DNA from: Trichuris trichiura
Taxonomy: Eukaryota > Nematoda > Enoplea > Trichinellida > Trichuridae
Direction: 5' to 3'
Length of the DNA stretch: 64,000 nt
NCBI GenBank assembly: GCA_037903355.1
Contig: JBAJFE010000014.1
Location: forward strand, 3,658,001 to 3,722,000
Shown: positions 10,496 to 24,200 of the stretch, one piece after another
Layout: each line of letters starts with the position of its first letter
How positions within the stretch are numbered: the first letter of the stretch is position 1
Program-made: the position numbers and the translations under genes
Notes under the pieces: model-generated
Database searches by the model: none
What the model saw: the letters and a program-made list of their open reading frames with translations, nothing else
What the model was told of the DNA's origin: nothing

Positions 10496-13400
10496 ATGGA
10501 TGAACAGACTTTTCTGCGCCGACCTTGGACGCTTTCGCAGGATGAAATTGTCAACTTGTTGCCAAAAGTTTCCGGCCAGCAGGTTGACGCCTTCACTTCA
10601 ATCTCAACCTCATTGTTCTTGGTTCAGGTTGTTAAGGCGATTGAACTGACTGCGGAGAAGGATCCAATTCAGATGCCGAAGTTCTGCACGTTAATTTTTC
10701 GAGGTACTCTTTTGTTTTCCTTTGCTTATGTTCAGACTGCCTCTTGAACAGGGTTTGCCAGCGCGGACGTGTGCTATCAGGTGCTTAAAGAGACTTTATT
10801 TTACGTGGCTCGGCGTTGGACTCTTGGCCATTTTCATGAGTCTGTCGAAAGCTCTCTCCTAACTATTTTACTTTCCGAGGTAACTTTCGCCTGTAAGATT
10901 TGTTGCTCCAGTGCGCTATTTCCTTACGTTAGATCCATCGCCTAAACCCGGCTGACGCGATGGCAATGACGGTGAATCTCATTGGGCTGATAGACGATGA
11001 CATGAAGGGCAACAGGTTGCTAAAGGCTGTCATAATATGCAGTTTCAAACTTCTATTGATATTCAGATTAGTTCATTTGCTACCGAAACTTCTCCAGTCC
11101 TTTAGCGGCGGGCAAAAGGTGGAAACATCTGAAGGAATTTTGAGTGGGTGCGAAACTACAGATTTCATTGTGGGCAAAATTGTTAAAGTACCATCTACTT
11201 GGCTAGTTGGCACGTTGCTTTTGGCAGTGTGGAAGTAAAGTTTTCACGGTATTGGTCGGTACATTAATGCGCCTTTTGCTGTCAGGGACCTTGACTTGAG
11301 TGATACCGAGAAGAACAAGCTGTTCGAAATTTTAATGGATTGCATGGTCGAGCTAAACTTAGAAGACATTCCAAATTTTGCTCTTAAATTACTCAGTGTA
11401 TTTGCATTGGTATGCTATATTATGTTCCAGATTACCGATGGCAGTATCATTTTTGCAGGAAGCAAATGCTAAATACGTTGGTCGTTTGTTGGAATTCTTT
11501 TGCTCACTAACCACAAGAGCCAGGTGACGTAAAGCATACTATTTTTCTTCTGTATGTAATCTATAAAATAATCATAGGTATCTCGTTAATGGAATGCCGG
11601 CTATACGAAGTGCACAATCCAGCATTATACTTCACTTGGTGCACACTGCAAGAATGGAGCAGAATTTTGGAAAAACTCTCTTAAACGCATTTAAGGTAGA
11701 CTTTTTCCTTATCTTGTCTTAAACTCGAATTTCAGTGCAGTTAACGTTTCATCGAAGGACAAGCTATCAGCTGTTTCATTATTTTTTTTCACAAATCCCA
11801 GAAACACTTTTTCCGGCCTACTGAGGCGTTAAGCGAGATTGTATACGAATGGTTCGGTGTAGAACATCTTATGTGTTGTTTTTTTATCAGCTGTTAAAGC
11901 TAACTCTGATCTATGTTGCAGGTAACCTTTATTAATAATACGGTAAACGTGAGAAGCACTGGAACTAAATAGTGGTAATAATGTGCTTCAAACTGTTTGA
12001 GTTCCAAGTTTAGAAAATCGCTTGCCTGCATGTAGAAAACTGAAGAATGTTTTTTGCTCCTATGCCCGATGTTTCTTCTTTGGCATTGGACGTAAATATA
12101 CTATATCTAAACCAGCAGAAAAAGTATTGGCTTACGGTTGATTCTCATTTATTCTATTAATGTTTCGAATGAGGATTAATTGACCGGTTTCAAAAGGTAA
12201 AACCCTTCATCGTCCAGTTTTCAAAGAAAAACGAATTTTTGAATGGCCATGTGAAATTTCATATTAAAAAATATCTTTATTACGGATTCTCTCCCGTTGT
12301 GAAGTAAAACAAAAAAATTTTTCTTTTCTTCCGGAGCTTTCGGGTCTTTCGCGACCCGTCTTCAGCGGTGAGATTATGATTCACACATAATCTCACCGCT
12401 GAAGACGGGTCGCGAAAGACCCGAAAGCTCTGGAAGAAAAGAAAAATCTTTTTGTTTTACTTCACAACGGGAGAGAATCCGTAATAAAGATATGTTTCAA
12501 TATGAAAACACACGCTCCCGTACAAAAGCATCATGTTTTCAAGGCCATGTGAAATTGAAAATTTTGGAAATGAATTTTGTCAAAACAATATTGAGCGCCG
12601 TGCAGCATGCGAAATTCATTCAAAACTGTTTAGAGTTAAAGAAAATGTTTTTCGCAATCTAAGTTTGCTACCATTATTGGGGTTGAACTTTGTTATGTAA
12701 ATTTTCGTGACTGCTTTATAGGTTTTCATGTCACAGAATTTACTGACGGAGTAACTAATCAGTTAAAAAGATTAAAAAAATGTACGCGACCTTTCTGGCA
12801 TTTCTGATGTGGCGAATGAATGGAAAACTCGGCTAAAGGCAGGTTCAGCGGGGTATAAAAGCTCCGATACATTTTATTATCTCATCGGCGAGTTGTTCAA
12901 CAAATAAGTTTTGTAGTGCGAAATTCTTCTTATCATGCTGCTGCAATGTTCCTGCTCAGAATGGAGCGGGATTCTTCTTGAAAACAATTAACAGAAAACA
13001 ACTGAAGAAACCTAAGTCGAAAACCAACTTCATTATTTACCGCTCGAGTTGCGTCTGGTTTACTGATATCTGTTCAATTATATTCTGGATTGATATTTAC
13101 TTTATATTTACTTACACTATGAAAACAGATCGGACGGAAATAGGCTAAATAGTTTTAATCTAAAGCACAGTTTGTAAAAGCTCGTTCGGCTCTGCGCATG
13201 ACTGGACTAATCGAAGCAATGCTCAATTTTTAAAATGACATTTTATTTTTTATTTGCGTTTTCACTTAATTGTACCGCATTCGCTACTTTGCACTCGCCT
13301 TCCGGTAAACTTAGCCAGTTTTAGAGTATGAAAGATATCGCGTCATCTGACTTCTATTTGGCATGCCTTCTTTGCATGTCCCGCCTCAATCGCCTCCGAC

Positions 13401-16400
13401 AAAAGGTTTTCTGCTGTTTCTCGTATTGCCACCTGCCGTAATACGCTACAAATCGATTTTAGGCCCAAGCACTAGTGAAAAGCTCAGTGACGGAATGCGC
13501 GAAGAAAAAGTTGAATGTGAAATCGTCAAAATGGTTGCGTTCCGTTATAGAATGTAGCGATCTACGGAAGACGGTGGATTCTCTAATTTCCTATGAGTAG
13601 ACAAGCTCTACTTTTTTCAATTGTGTCGGAATGATGTTATTGCATTAACATTTTAGATCCGATTCTTGGGAATATGTAATAGAAGGTTTGTGCGAGTTGG
13701 GGTTTACTTTATTGGAAGTCTATCCGGGACGATCGGTAGCCCTCAGAGGTTCTCTTCAGTATGAACTCTTTTCCTTGGGCAAATACTTGATCACTGAGTG
13801 CTTCAAGGTAAGCGGTTGTGCCAGTTCGTGCCATCTTAACTTAAAATTTAAGCATCATCATTTCATCCGGCGCGCTGTAGTCGAAAGAATAATGGATGCA
13901 ATCATGCTTCAGACTTTAGCCTGCGATCAACTAATGCGTAACTTAGCACGGTTGCGTTTTGCGTGAATAAAATCACTGAATTTATTTATAGGTCTATTTA
14001 CTACTCTTGTGAAGATTGCTCCAATGACGATCATCGAAAACCGCGCACGGCTTACTGATGCATTTCAAATGCTTCCATTATTACCTCTGAACTGTAGCTT
14101 GCGTTTCGTGAAAGCTCTGATAACTATAATCGATATCAAACCGGAGATTCGGTTTGCTTTATTCAAATCGCTGCGAAACTCCGTGTTTTCCAAGTGAGTT
14201 CCTTAGTATTGAATTATACCACTTTACTGAAAAATCGAATGCTGTATAATAAGTACTAAATGCTCAGCGTTTTCAAGAGCAAATGTTTCGTTGGCAATAA
14301 AAGCGGGGCAGGAGAACGCCTGTGAGAGCAGCAGAAACTTCAGGCGGCTTTGGTTCCTGTTCGAGCATGGCATCAGAGTCTTACCGAAGTGTCTGCTGCC
14401 GCGACAGTGAATTTTTGTTTCTGCTTTTGTTGCTGATCGAGCAGTGGCCACCCATAAAAGGGAAAGAAATTTGTGCGTTCTCCTATAATCTAGTGACCAT
14501 TCGCATAATTGTCGCACGATTTATTACAGAGATTTGCAAGCGCGACAAACGGCCGTTGCCTGCTTTTTGTTATTTCTTGCCCAGAAGGATGTCATTGACG
14601 CATTCAGCGCTAGCCAGATGTCCAGTTGTTCGCAGTCTTTTCCGACATTCTCCAGCCAGGTATATATTACTACCGCGAATATTTACTCCATTACTCAGTT
14701 TTTTCAGCAGAGTCTCTTTGGGACTAGTACAAAGAAGCATTACCTGTGTGTAGAGACAATGTTTCTTGAAATGATAGGTTGCTTCCAGAGAGCACTGCGA
14801 TTGCAAGCAGAACTCAGGCGTACATTGTACACGGTATCCTTGCTTTTTCATTTTCAAGGATTGCTGATATAAAATTAAATTGCTTATCAAAGGGTTTGGC
14901 TAAAGCCGCTTCTGATCATCCTGCTATTCGAGAGCCCGTCCTTGATTTGTTGTTTCGTCAATTAGAGCAATATCTACCAGATAAAAAATCCAATCGGTTA
15001 TCCATCTTTAATTTGGAAGCCTGTGCGACCACAACTAAGGATGGAGCGCATCTACTGGAGCCTGTGGTATTTCTAAGCGCATTTCATACTTGCTGCTTTT
15101 TTGATTAGCTTCAGTGCTTTAGGGAACTCTAATAAGCGCTATTACGAGCTTGGTAAAAGAAAGAGCAGCGGACGAGTCCGACTCATACTGTCAGCAGGCA
15201 GTGGATTTCGTTTTACTTGATAAAGTAAAATGCGGCCTTGGTTCTCTGGCAAGCCACGTGGCTGATTCACAGTTGGAAGATTTTAATCTGGTAAAGTATT
15301 AATAATACACGACGTATTTGGTTGGGCAATATTCTACACATAATGTAGGACAAGTCTGTCAGCTATTCCCACGAAGAAACGGCTGGCCAGAAGAACACTT
15401 TACTTGGCTATCAGTTTTTGTCAATGGTTGAAGCGCTCGTCGAATTTTTCATTTTTAATTTTGACGATCGGTTAGTAAGTTCTGGCATTGGTGCCCTTTC
15501 GACCTTGCTTTTCAAATTTAAGGAAGGAAACTGCTGATAGCATGCTGAAACTGTACACCCTTTGGAGCAAAATGGATGAACTGCTGCGGGAACGTCTTGG
15601 CTGTAGAGCTCAAAAGAGAAAACTGCTTTCTGCCGAGTCCCAAATGGGTATGTCGAAGTTGAGGACGACATATGACGGTAGCGCCAGATGTTGTGTCAGC
15701 ATTTCGGCCATTGTTTCTTTACTTTCTTTGATGTTCAGGTAATCGGAAAAATTGTCCAAAAGTTCGCTTCACAATTCTCATTTCAGCAAATCTCAACTTG
15801 CGAACGAGGCAGCTATCAGCTTGCTTCAAAACGAGGAAAACTTTGTAGGCTGGCTGTTCGCCCTAGCTCAGAGGCGCCTAACCGCTTTGGACGTGGAGCT
15901 CTCTAGGCGCGAGGTATTCGAAGACATCTGCGTTTTGTCAAGGTACTGCAATACAGAATCTGATTTTTAAATTTTCAAATTCAGGAGTGAAACCTGCTAG
16001 GTACACTATTAGTTAGCACAGTATGGAATAAATGAGGCCTTAGTTGTGGGCACTTATAAAAAAGATTCAATCTGAGTTTTATCATTCAACCTTAAGGGGC
16101 ATTATGTTTTGTTGAAACTTTTACATTCTTGTTTTAATTTGATAAAAGGTGAGTGATGAATGTTAGGTCTAAAAAAACGTGTTGTTGTCCTGTCAGCATA
16201 CGTAACTCTAGCGCGGTGAAATTCGCGCCGAAATAATTACAGCTCTTTTCCACGGTTTCATGAAGCGGTTGAAGACGTGGTTAATTTAAGCACATTTTCA
16301 AACGTTCACTTATACTTAGGATATTTTTCGTTTGTCGACTTGAATAGTTTATGCAAATAAGTGATCGAAACCCAGCTTTTAGATCTTTCTCTATCGGTCG

Positions 16401-19400
16401 CTAGACCGACGCGTCATTTTCAGTGGCAGTGTCTTATTAAAACTGCAAAATTGGGGCACTGCAGTTCAAACAAACTGCGAAGGTACATAATGAACAATGT
16501 TTTTTGTTCATGGATCAGCGTCGAGAAACGTTGCAATTTTCTCGATTGTAGATTCGGTACAACCGTTTAGCATTACTCAAAAACCGACCAGATTGTTTCA
16601 ATGTCTGTACATGGCTATCTGTCTTAGCAATGGCAGATTAGGCAGCGCCCTAACTCATCAGTTAAACTCGACCAAATAGTATTTACTTGTACTGCTTTAT
16701 CTCTGATATGATTTGGGTTTTGTCGAACCTATAATGCTTATTTTAACTTTCTTAAAAGAAAATGCTGTTTACCGAACAGATTGCTGAGCGTGTGTGCCAC
16801 AGAGGAATGTATTATACGGCCACATAATGCAACAATCCTGACTGAAAAAATTCGAAGGTGAATTCGTGAAAAAATTCCTGAATTTTGACTTTTCTAAGAA
16901 TTGATCATAGGCTAAGGGACTATGAGAAAGAGAATTTGCAGTTTGCTTAACTTCGGCAATTCAGAGTTGCAATTTTGAAAGAACTGAGACCGTCAGAAAA
17001 CAGGAGAATGCTTTATTCCCTCTGTATTTGAAACTCACACCAAAAAATACATAGTCTTTCGAGCGGCATGGTTAATAAATATCCAAGTTCAAACTAAGCT
17101 GAAGGTAGCTCGTTACTGTCTTTAGGGATGTCGTTTCAAAATCCATCGATGAAGAAAGCGCAAAAGTTTGCCAAACGTTTCCATTTAAACTACAATCGTA
17201 AATGTACTGAACTTTATCGCCTGCAAAAATACACAAGCAGTGAACAAAGATCAACTACGTCAAGCCAGTCGTATATTGCTATCTGAAAAGGATCATATAG
17301 TCCATAACGGGAGAAAGACTTCCTAAAGTATATACGCGAGAATCCCCATAAAACACAGAACGGACATCCCAGTAAGTTTGCTTAAAAGTTCAGATATCCT
17401 ATGCAAACTAAGTGTGCTTTTAAGAACATTTCTTTCTATAAACTGGAGGAGCTCCTATGGTAGCTCACTTTCGTTTTTATGACGAAAAGTTTTATAGAAA
17501 AGTTAGAAGAAGACGCGCTGAAGGTTTTGACGAGATTTCATAATTTTCAAAACGGATAGAAGCCATTTATTTAAACTTTTTTCAATAACAATGCTTCCGG
17601 TGACTCCGTCCCCTCGTCAGTGTTAAGCTCGGCCGAATTTGCTTTTCCGCTTAAGTCTAATGAAAGAACAGTGCTGTTCCGAAAGTTTACTATTGAGGCA
17701 CTTCGTTAAAACGTTTCGCGGCATATTGGAAGTTCCGAAGTATTCATAATTGCGTATCCATTTATTATTATCAAAGTGTAGCATACTCTGAATTTATTGG
17801 ACTGAATGTAGAAAAAAAGAAGTTCTGAAAGCGTCAACTTGACAGATTAAGTCAGAGTAGCTATATGTTACTTTTGAAAAGGGGTGAAACTGTGTACGCG
17901 TGTAATTGATTATTCCCGTTAACAATGATGGATCTTATGTTCTCGTTGTACTTGTTTGCACATGAGGATATAGGGTTTTCTTACGGCACCTAAAATGTCG
18001 TGGTTTTCAGGGACGTATAGCTTGTTCTGTTTTAAATGTTTATTTGAAACGAGGTTTTCGTGAGCAAAATTGTCCCGCCTTTAGCCTCAAACGTTGCATA
18101 GGTATGATACGTTTGATGCTGATAGCGCGGCAATGTGAATGACGAAAGCTCTGTTCCAAATAACCGTCCTTGCCATGACATGGTGCTCACCGCTGAGGGA
18201 CTACGAAAGCTGGAATTTGTTTTGGCATTTATATGTTCGTTTGTAACGTTAATGTTATGCCGGCGTCTAAAAACTTCCATTTGCAGGCTTACGTTGTCGT
18301 ACTTTCGAAGCTGTTTTTCAAAAACAGTAGAAATGAAACAGGCTTCGCCAGCACTTGCTTACAAAGCATTCGATTTATTTGCATCTTGCATGGATGCGAA
18401 TAGATTGCACTACAGCGACCAGTTTGAGAAGTCGTTGTCCTTTCTCGGTGATTACTTTTAGGAATGTTCGCCAGTTTACAGTTTGTTTCTTAGCGGAGCA
18501 GTTCGAATTGACTCCATCCGCCTGGAAGCAGATGGAATCTACGAGTCGTTTTTATCACCTTTCCATTACCTTTTTGGTATTATTATCCGTGTTTGCTTAC
18601 TTTTGACCTTTAACAGTGTGCCTTCAGAAAATGTTTGTTCAAACTTTGAGCAATCCGCCGTCTTCTAGCGAAATTGAGAAGCCTGGGAAAGTGTCAGAAG
18701 TTTTAATGCACATGGTTGAAATTTTCGTGTCCCACATACCTCCTGAATCGCCTTTGTACTCTCAAGTATTTAATAGCCTATTGGAAGTATGCCAACAGCA
18801 ATGCATTGGTACATATTTCGGCATTCATCTGTTGACAATTTATTGGAAAATTTTAAGTTGATATCACTGTGTTACGCCGTTTTTACAAGATGACTTTGGA
18901 CATGCAGAAACAGATTGATGTCGTTCCGACTTCCGTAGTTTCTTTAGCAGAGCAGCTGCACGTTACCTTTGGTGATATCACTGATGTAGATTTTCCGGTC
19001 ACCATTTGCGAACCATTTTCGTAGCTTGTTCTTGCTTTTGCAGGGTGATTTATTAGGCAACAGTGCAGAGTTCTTTTTTGCATCCGTCATCCCGAAAACA
19101 GCACCAGTTGTAATGCAGGCAATCTTTTCCCAACTGGAAAGTCTACTCGAAGATGGCATATTCGCACTATCAGAAGCCAAGTCGATTCGACTTTCAACGC
19201 TCAGCGACGTGGCTGAGAAAGAGCATGGTTAGCATTTTTTGACCTTCTTTTCATATTACACTTTTTGGAAAATCCGTTTAAGCAGAGACTAGAGCTGGAG
19301 ACATCGAGCGTGGTGTCTGCGACATTTTATGTCTGGTGTTGTTGGTATGGCACGAGCTCGTACAGAGTCGCATTCCTCTTAAGCTGGTTGATAATGCCGT

Positions 19401-20053
19401 GAAGGGACTAGAAAAGATGTTCAAGGCACTGACGTTCCTGTCGAAGCATGTTAGTAAAGAGCATTGACTTTTCGCGCGCTACAAATGTTACGCATTTTAA
19501 GTACCTAACGATGTGCTCAAAAAAATTACTGGTTGCACCAGAAGAAAGTTTTCAGAAACTGACGAAGAAGTCAGGTACTAGCGTGACATGTTACGTCTAC
19601 AAGCTGATTTCATATGCCCAAGTACGTAGTATTATTCGTAGCGTAATTTCAAGGCTTTTGTTATGAACAAACTTTGCAGGTTGAGGACAGCAATTCAAAG
19701 GTACTCCGTCTAAACAGTGCTAAAGCAAAGGACAGAAGTATTCGCGAAATGAAATGTTTTTCAAATCTCATTTTTGCAATTGAAACTTACGAAGAGTGTC
19801 TAATACAGCTAAGCGCGAAATGCAACATGAATTTTATGATTGGCATAAAGCCAAGTGTCAATCGTGACTTCCGTATCGACGTTAACAGAATTCGGGCAGC
19901 ATTTCAGCGACAAAATGATGACAAGGTTCAGGTAAGAATTTGCATATTATTTGCAAACAGCGTTTTGGTTTAGAATTTGATTTGCCTCAGCTTCCTTCCG
20001 AACAGTGTTTTAATACTCTAGTTAACAGTATTATTTATTTGTTATGCACGTAG
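10496..20053 (+). CDS. FANCI: Fanconi anaemia group I protein (FANCI)
   Basis: FANCI pairs with FANCD2 on DNA and is monoubiquitinated in interstrand crosslink repair. Phase-consistent exons include 10496-10703, 10752-10879, 10933-11015, 11067-11234, 11286-11409, 11459-11523, 11578-11695, 13325-13405, 13463-13596, 13657-13807, 13853-13937, 13992-14193, 14530-14659, 14708-14833, 14893-15066, 15123-15290, 15349-15470, 15523-15738 and 15787-15942; later exons about 18.1-19.93 kb are less exact, and a last exon 19991-20053 is tentative. Family signatures: EDIPNFALKLLSVFAL, SWEYVIEGLCELGFTLL, FLLFLAQKDV followed by an SQ cluster (ASQ, CSQ, SSQ), LNLEDI, and the C-terminal FSNLIFAIETYEECLIQLS with SVNRDFRI. 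A 2.2-kb intron (15943 to about 18.1 kb) and the 11.7-13.3 kb intron are the long ones. Odd: the lysines around the ubiquitin site are missing (see findings). No NLS-like KKKRKK tail was found. Confidence 0.9.
12259..12542. mobile_element. Palindromic mini-Penelope in a FANCI intron
   Basis: Flanked by the 14-bp direct repeat GGCCATGTGAAATT (12245-12258 and 12543-12556). The body is two 108-bp arms, 12271-12378 and 12386-12493, near-perfect inverted copies separated by only 7 bp, plus a short 3' tail containing ACGCTCCCGTAC. Each arm equals a PLE pseudo-LTR and has the hammerhead-like core (minus strand 12331-12366, plus strand 12399-12434). No coding sequence remains. Confidence 0.85.
12399..12434 (+). 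ncRNA. Hammerhead-like core, right arm of the mini-PLE
   Basis: CTGAAGA, C, GGGTC, loop GCGAAA, GACCC, GAAAGCTCTGG. Mirrored on the minus strand at 12331-12366, so either transcript direction would contain one. Confidence 0.5.
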
Positions 20054-20279
20054 TTTAGCACATTCAGTATTAATAGCTTAGAACGCTGACGGCAGGAGCA
20101 GAAGGGTTATGAGACCGTTGCTTTTAAGGGTTTTGACGTTCGTTGAACAAGTTAGCTTAGCGAAAAAAACAAATGTCTTCGCAAACATTAAGAAATCGTA
20201 CGCAGTTAATATTGTTGATATCACACATTCATGACTTCAATGACGTTACTTCCCAATGAGTATTAGGAATACCTTGTGT

Positions 20280-21230
20280 CGGTTAGGCACAATTATTAGG
20301 TGCCACCCTCTAGGTTAAAGACAAGCAGGTACAAGAACTACTGTAGATCAAGAATAACCAGGCACGTAGTATACTGTAGGTTAAGGAAAGTCAGGTACAA
20401 ATCGTGCTGTATGGTAGGGATACTGTTGGCTAAGGATAATCAGACACTGGGATCGGGAAGGGGTACTGTATGCTAAAGATAAGCAGGCACAGGGTTTACT
20501 TTAGGCCAACGGGTACTGTGGGCTAAAGATAACTAGGTGTAAGCCATACTGCAGGCTGAAGGGGTACTGTAGGTTTAAGATAATCAGGTGCATGGTGCAT
20601 TGCAGGCCGAGGAGTAGATTAAAAGTAATTAGGTGTTAGGCGTACCGTAAGCAAAAGGGTTATCGCGTGGTAAAGATTAACAGGTACAATATGTACTGTA
20701 GGCCAAGGAGTACTGTAGACTAAAGATAGGCGTAAGTCGTACTGTATGCTGAAAGGATAGTGTAGGTTAGGTTAAAGGTAATCAGTTGCATGGCACACTT
20801 TGTCGAGTAGTACTATAGAATAAAGATAATTAGGTCTTAGATGTACTGTAAGTAGAGGGGATATTGTATGTTAAAGATAGTCAGACACATGGCATACTGT
20901 GTGCAGAGGAGTACTGTAGGTCGATGATAATTAGGTGAAAGGTGTGCTGTAATTAGATGGACACTGTAGATTGAAGATAATCAGGGACAAGGAGTACTGT
21001 ATACTAAAAGTATTTAGGTGTAAGGTGTGCTGTAGGCAGAGGGGATACTGTATGTTACAGAGAATCAGGCGTGCGGACGTATTGTAGACTGAGGCATACT
21101 GTAGTTTATGGGTGAGCTGGTACAGTGTGCACTGTAGGTTGAGAGGCACCGTAGATTGAGGGTGAGCATGTACATGGTGTAGTGTAGATCAGTGAGGTAC
21201 TGTAGATTAAAGATAGTCATGTGCATGATG
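20280..21230. repeat. Diverged minisatellite, about 50-60 bp unit
   Basis: Repeating words GTACTGTAGG, CTAAAGATAATCAGGTG and ATGGTGTACTGTAGGC recur at roughly 50-60 bp steps for about 950 bp, with frequent substitutions and indels between units. Lies directly 3' of FANCI. No ORF or recognised element. Confidence 0.7.
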
Positions 21231-24200
21231 CCAAATGGATATATAGATCAGGAAGCAGTTTTTGTGAACGCGTATTAATACAGGATGTTCACCTCAACTG
21301 GTTGTATTTGCTTTGACGGTTATAATTACGGTAATGGCTCAAGTAGTTTTCTACCAAAAGGTAGAAGTGTCATGAAGAATACGCGTCTTAATTTTTTCCT
21401 TTTTGACGACATTTTTGACGTACACAAAAGGTAATTCGTTGTCAAAAGGAAAAAAATTTCTGAATAAACAATCCGAAGTAGGCTATTGATCTTCCTGCTT
21501 TAGCAAATGCAATTTCTTCTTCCTTTAATTTTGCCTGGTAAAATTTTCTAGACATAATTTGCTGGCAAAACAGGCCAAGTATGGCTATCAACGTTGCTGC
21601 TCACGTTGTGACACCATGACTACTTTTTTGCGTTTGTTATTTATAAATTACTATCAGCCTAGTAAATTACCTTGTGAATGCTTACATCAGACTTGAACTT
21701 GAAAACTGCCTGCCCAAATCAAAATATTGTTGTTGTCAACTTTCCTTTCCTGACTTTCCCTGATAACATCTTAAAATTCAACTGTCAGGTTACGATTGTG
21801 TTGAATCAAGTCACGCACCGTCGTAGTGTGTAATTCTTGAATCCTTCTTCGTAAGGAAAGACATGCACGTTCGTAGTTTAAGTAGTAATTGGAAGGTGCC
21901 AACCATTTTGTGACTGCTTTCTGTCGCTTCAACTCTCTTCAAACAGTGGCGCTTTTTTCAAAGCACTGATAACAGCCTTGATTGTTTTTCTTTCAGGTGT
22001 CAGTATGGTGAACATATCTAGGCCGCGTCAAACTTCTGCTGCATAATGACCATAGTTGTGATAAAGCTTTAGTATGCTAATATCAATGCCACCTTGTAAT
22101 GCGATCAAAGGCATTCTTTTTACATTTTCTCACGTGTTGGTTAGATGCTGTTCCAACATGTGCTGATGATAGTGGACTGTTTTATATGTAGTACCTATGA
22201 GACATCGCAGTTACCTTCTTATGTACCAAAACGTTCTTTGAAGTCACTAGGAGTGCAGCAGTTTTATTGAGTAGAGATGTAGAAATACGTAAATACTAAA
22301 TCAGTCGTTTTAAGCTAGGTCATCGTTGCTTAAGATCCAAGGTTGTATGGCTCTTTAGAAAAGCATTTTTCTATCGGTTAGCATTCTCTTTTGTGGCTTT
22401 TACAGGCGTCGGAAGCGAACTTGTTTTAGAACAAATCTAGCTGCATCATCGAAAAGCAATATAATCTCTTGTTTCGCTGCTTGTAGTTGTAAAATTGATT
22501 GGGTTTGACTGCATGCAATTCTATCCCTTTCACTTGCCTTGTGGGCACTGTTACGTAGCTTCTTGTGAACTACATTCCAATTTTCAGGTAGATTACGCTA
22601 CCCCCATCTAAGCGAGTGATTATGAGGCTTTTTGCTGTTTTTTAAAACGCATACCCCTGTTGATGCTGTCCAACAAGCCCGCGTTCACGTTTTAGTAAAA
22701 ACGGACGCAACTGAACATATGAAGTTATTTAAGAGTAACTCTTCAAAATGATGAAAAGTTTATCTTTTCTTCATTCGCATATTTGGGAAATTAAAAATTA
22801 CGAAAAGAGGGAATGCTGCTTGATTAATGCTTGATTACGCAACTACCAGACAACCTTAATGGGAATATGGCGTTTTCAAATAACAATGAAGCGTAATCAG
22901 TCCGTTGAAAGAATTGCTTGTGCTTTCAATTTTTTTGAAAGGGAAATTGTTTGTAACTTTTATTATTCCTTCGTTGCAAATTGGATATTCAAATTATAAG
23001 TTTGCTAATTCACAATAATAAGATTGGATTCACAGGGAGTGAAATCTTCAGAACATGACTCTAATAATTCAGAAGCTAGTTTAGCCATTCCGAGGCTAGC
23101 TCTTTGCTTCACTGGTATGTTTTCAACGTGAACAGCAATGATAAGATTAAAAGGTGTGCCGTTGCCTATGTGAACAGTCAGCACTCTTAGGCCGGTCTCT
23201 CTGATAGCTGTCCTGCGCTAGAGATACTTCTGCCAGAATTCCCTCTTATGTGATTCCCAACCAACGCCCGCGCACAGGGTTCCCATTGCCCCCAAGCGCG
23301 GTGTCGCCCACTTTGGGAACCTATGACCTAGACAGTTGGTCGAAAGTGAAACATAATCCATTGCCAAGAACATGGGCAATTTTTACCTTTATTTTGTTCA
23401 AAGATCGCAAAGTAAGGTAATTGCTTTTTTGATATGTTAATAGCGCGAATTAAATGGTGTGAAAATGCGGCATGAATGTATGCCGGGGTTGCTTCTTCGA
23501 ATCAGTTTTAAGATAAACTTCAGAAGCTGTTTTTAAAACCATTTTTTTACCAAGCAGATAGGTAATGCAGATTTATTAGCTATAACTCAGCAAAAATGCG
23601 TTCCTTAACGGAGAAGTATCTCGTAACTAAGAAAAACACGGTATGTGCTCTGTTCAGCTTGGCAGGGCACGCAACACGTTTCTTTGGTTATGAGCTAGCA
23701 GCCAGTTGCTTCCTACTCCTAAGTTTATGGCAGAAATCTATTTTTTCAAGCGTTACAACGTTTGCTGCTTACTTCGCGTCACTATGGCGACTAATAATTA
23801 GACTACTAAATGTAATAACAGTATGGATGGAATCCATAAAAAAATTGTTTGGTTCGTTACGCTGTATTCTTTTTTTAATAGGAATACATTGCATAACCTA
23901 GTTCAGTTGTACAGGAAAAGTATAGTCATGGTCCTTGCAGGCGCATTGTTTTCCTACTAAAGTTTCAAGCTTTAGCAAGCAAGCTCATGTAGAAAAAACG
24001 GTAAATTGACTCTGCCTTTGCTTCTACCATCCAATAATAGTCATGATGAAAGCGTTGTCTCTGAACGTTTTACTAAACTAAATTTGTTTCATTAACCCAG
24101 TGAAGCCGTAACGACCCGTTAAAAGACTGCTGATATTCAAAGTTGCTTGAAAAAGTTGCAGCCTGCGAATTCATGTCATTTTAATTACGTAAGGTGTCAT

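Noticed and set aside
15648..15687. A 40-bp intron in FANCI exon 18
   Set aside because: Splicing it breaks the frame; reading through gives a 216-bp exon in phase that matches the family.
23596..23901. Possible signal-peptide exon for the NCAM-like gene
   Set aside because: The N-terminus is not hydrophobic enough early on, no donor site fits the required phase, and it is over 10 kb from the next exon.
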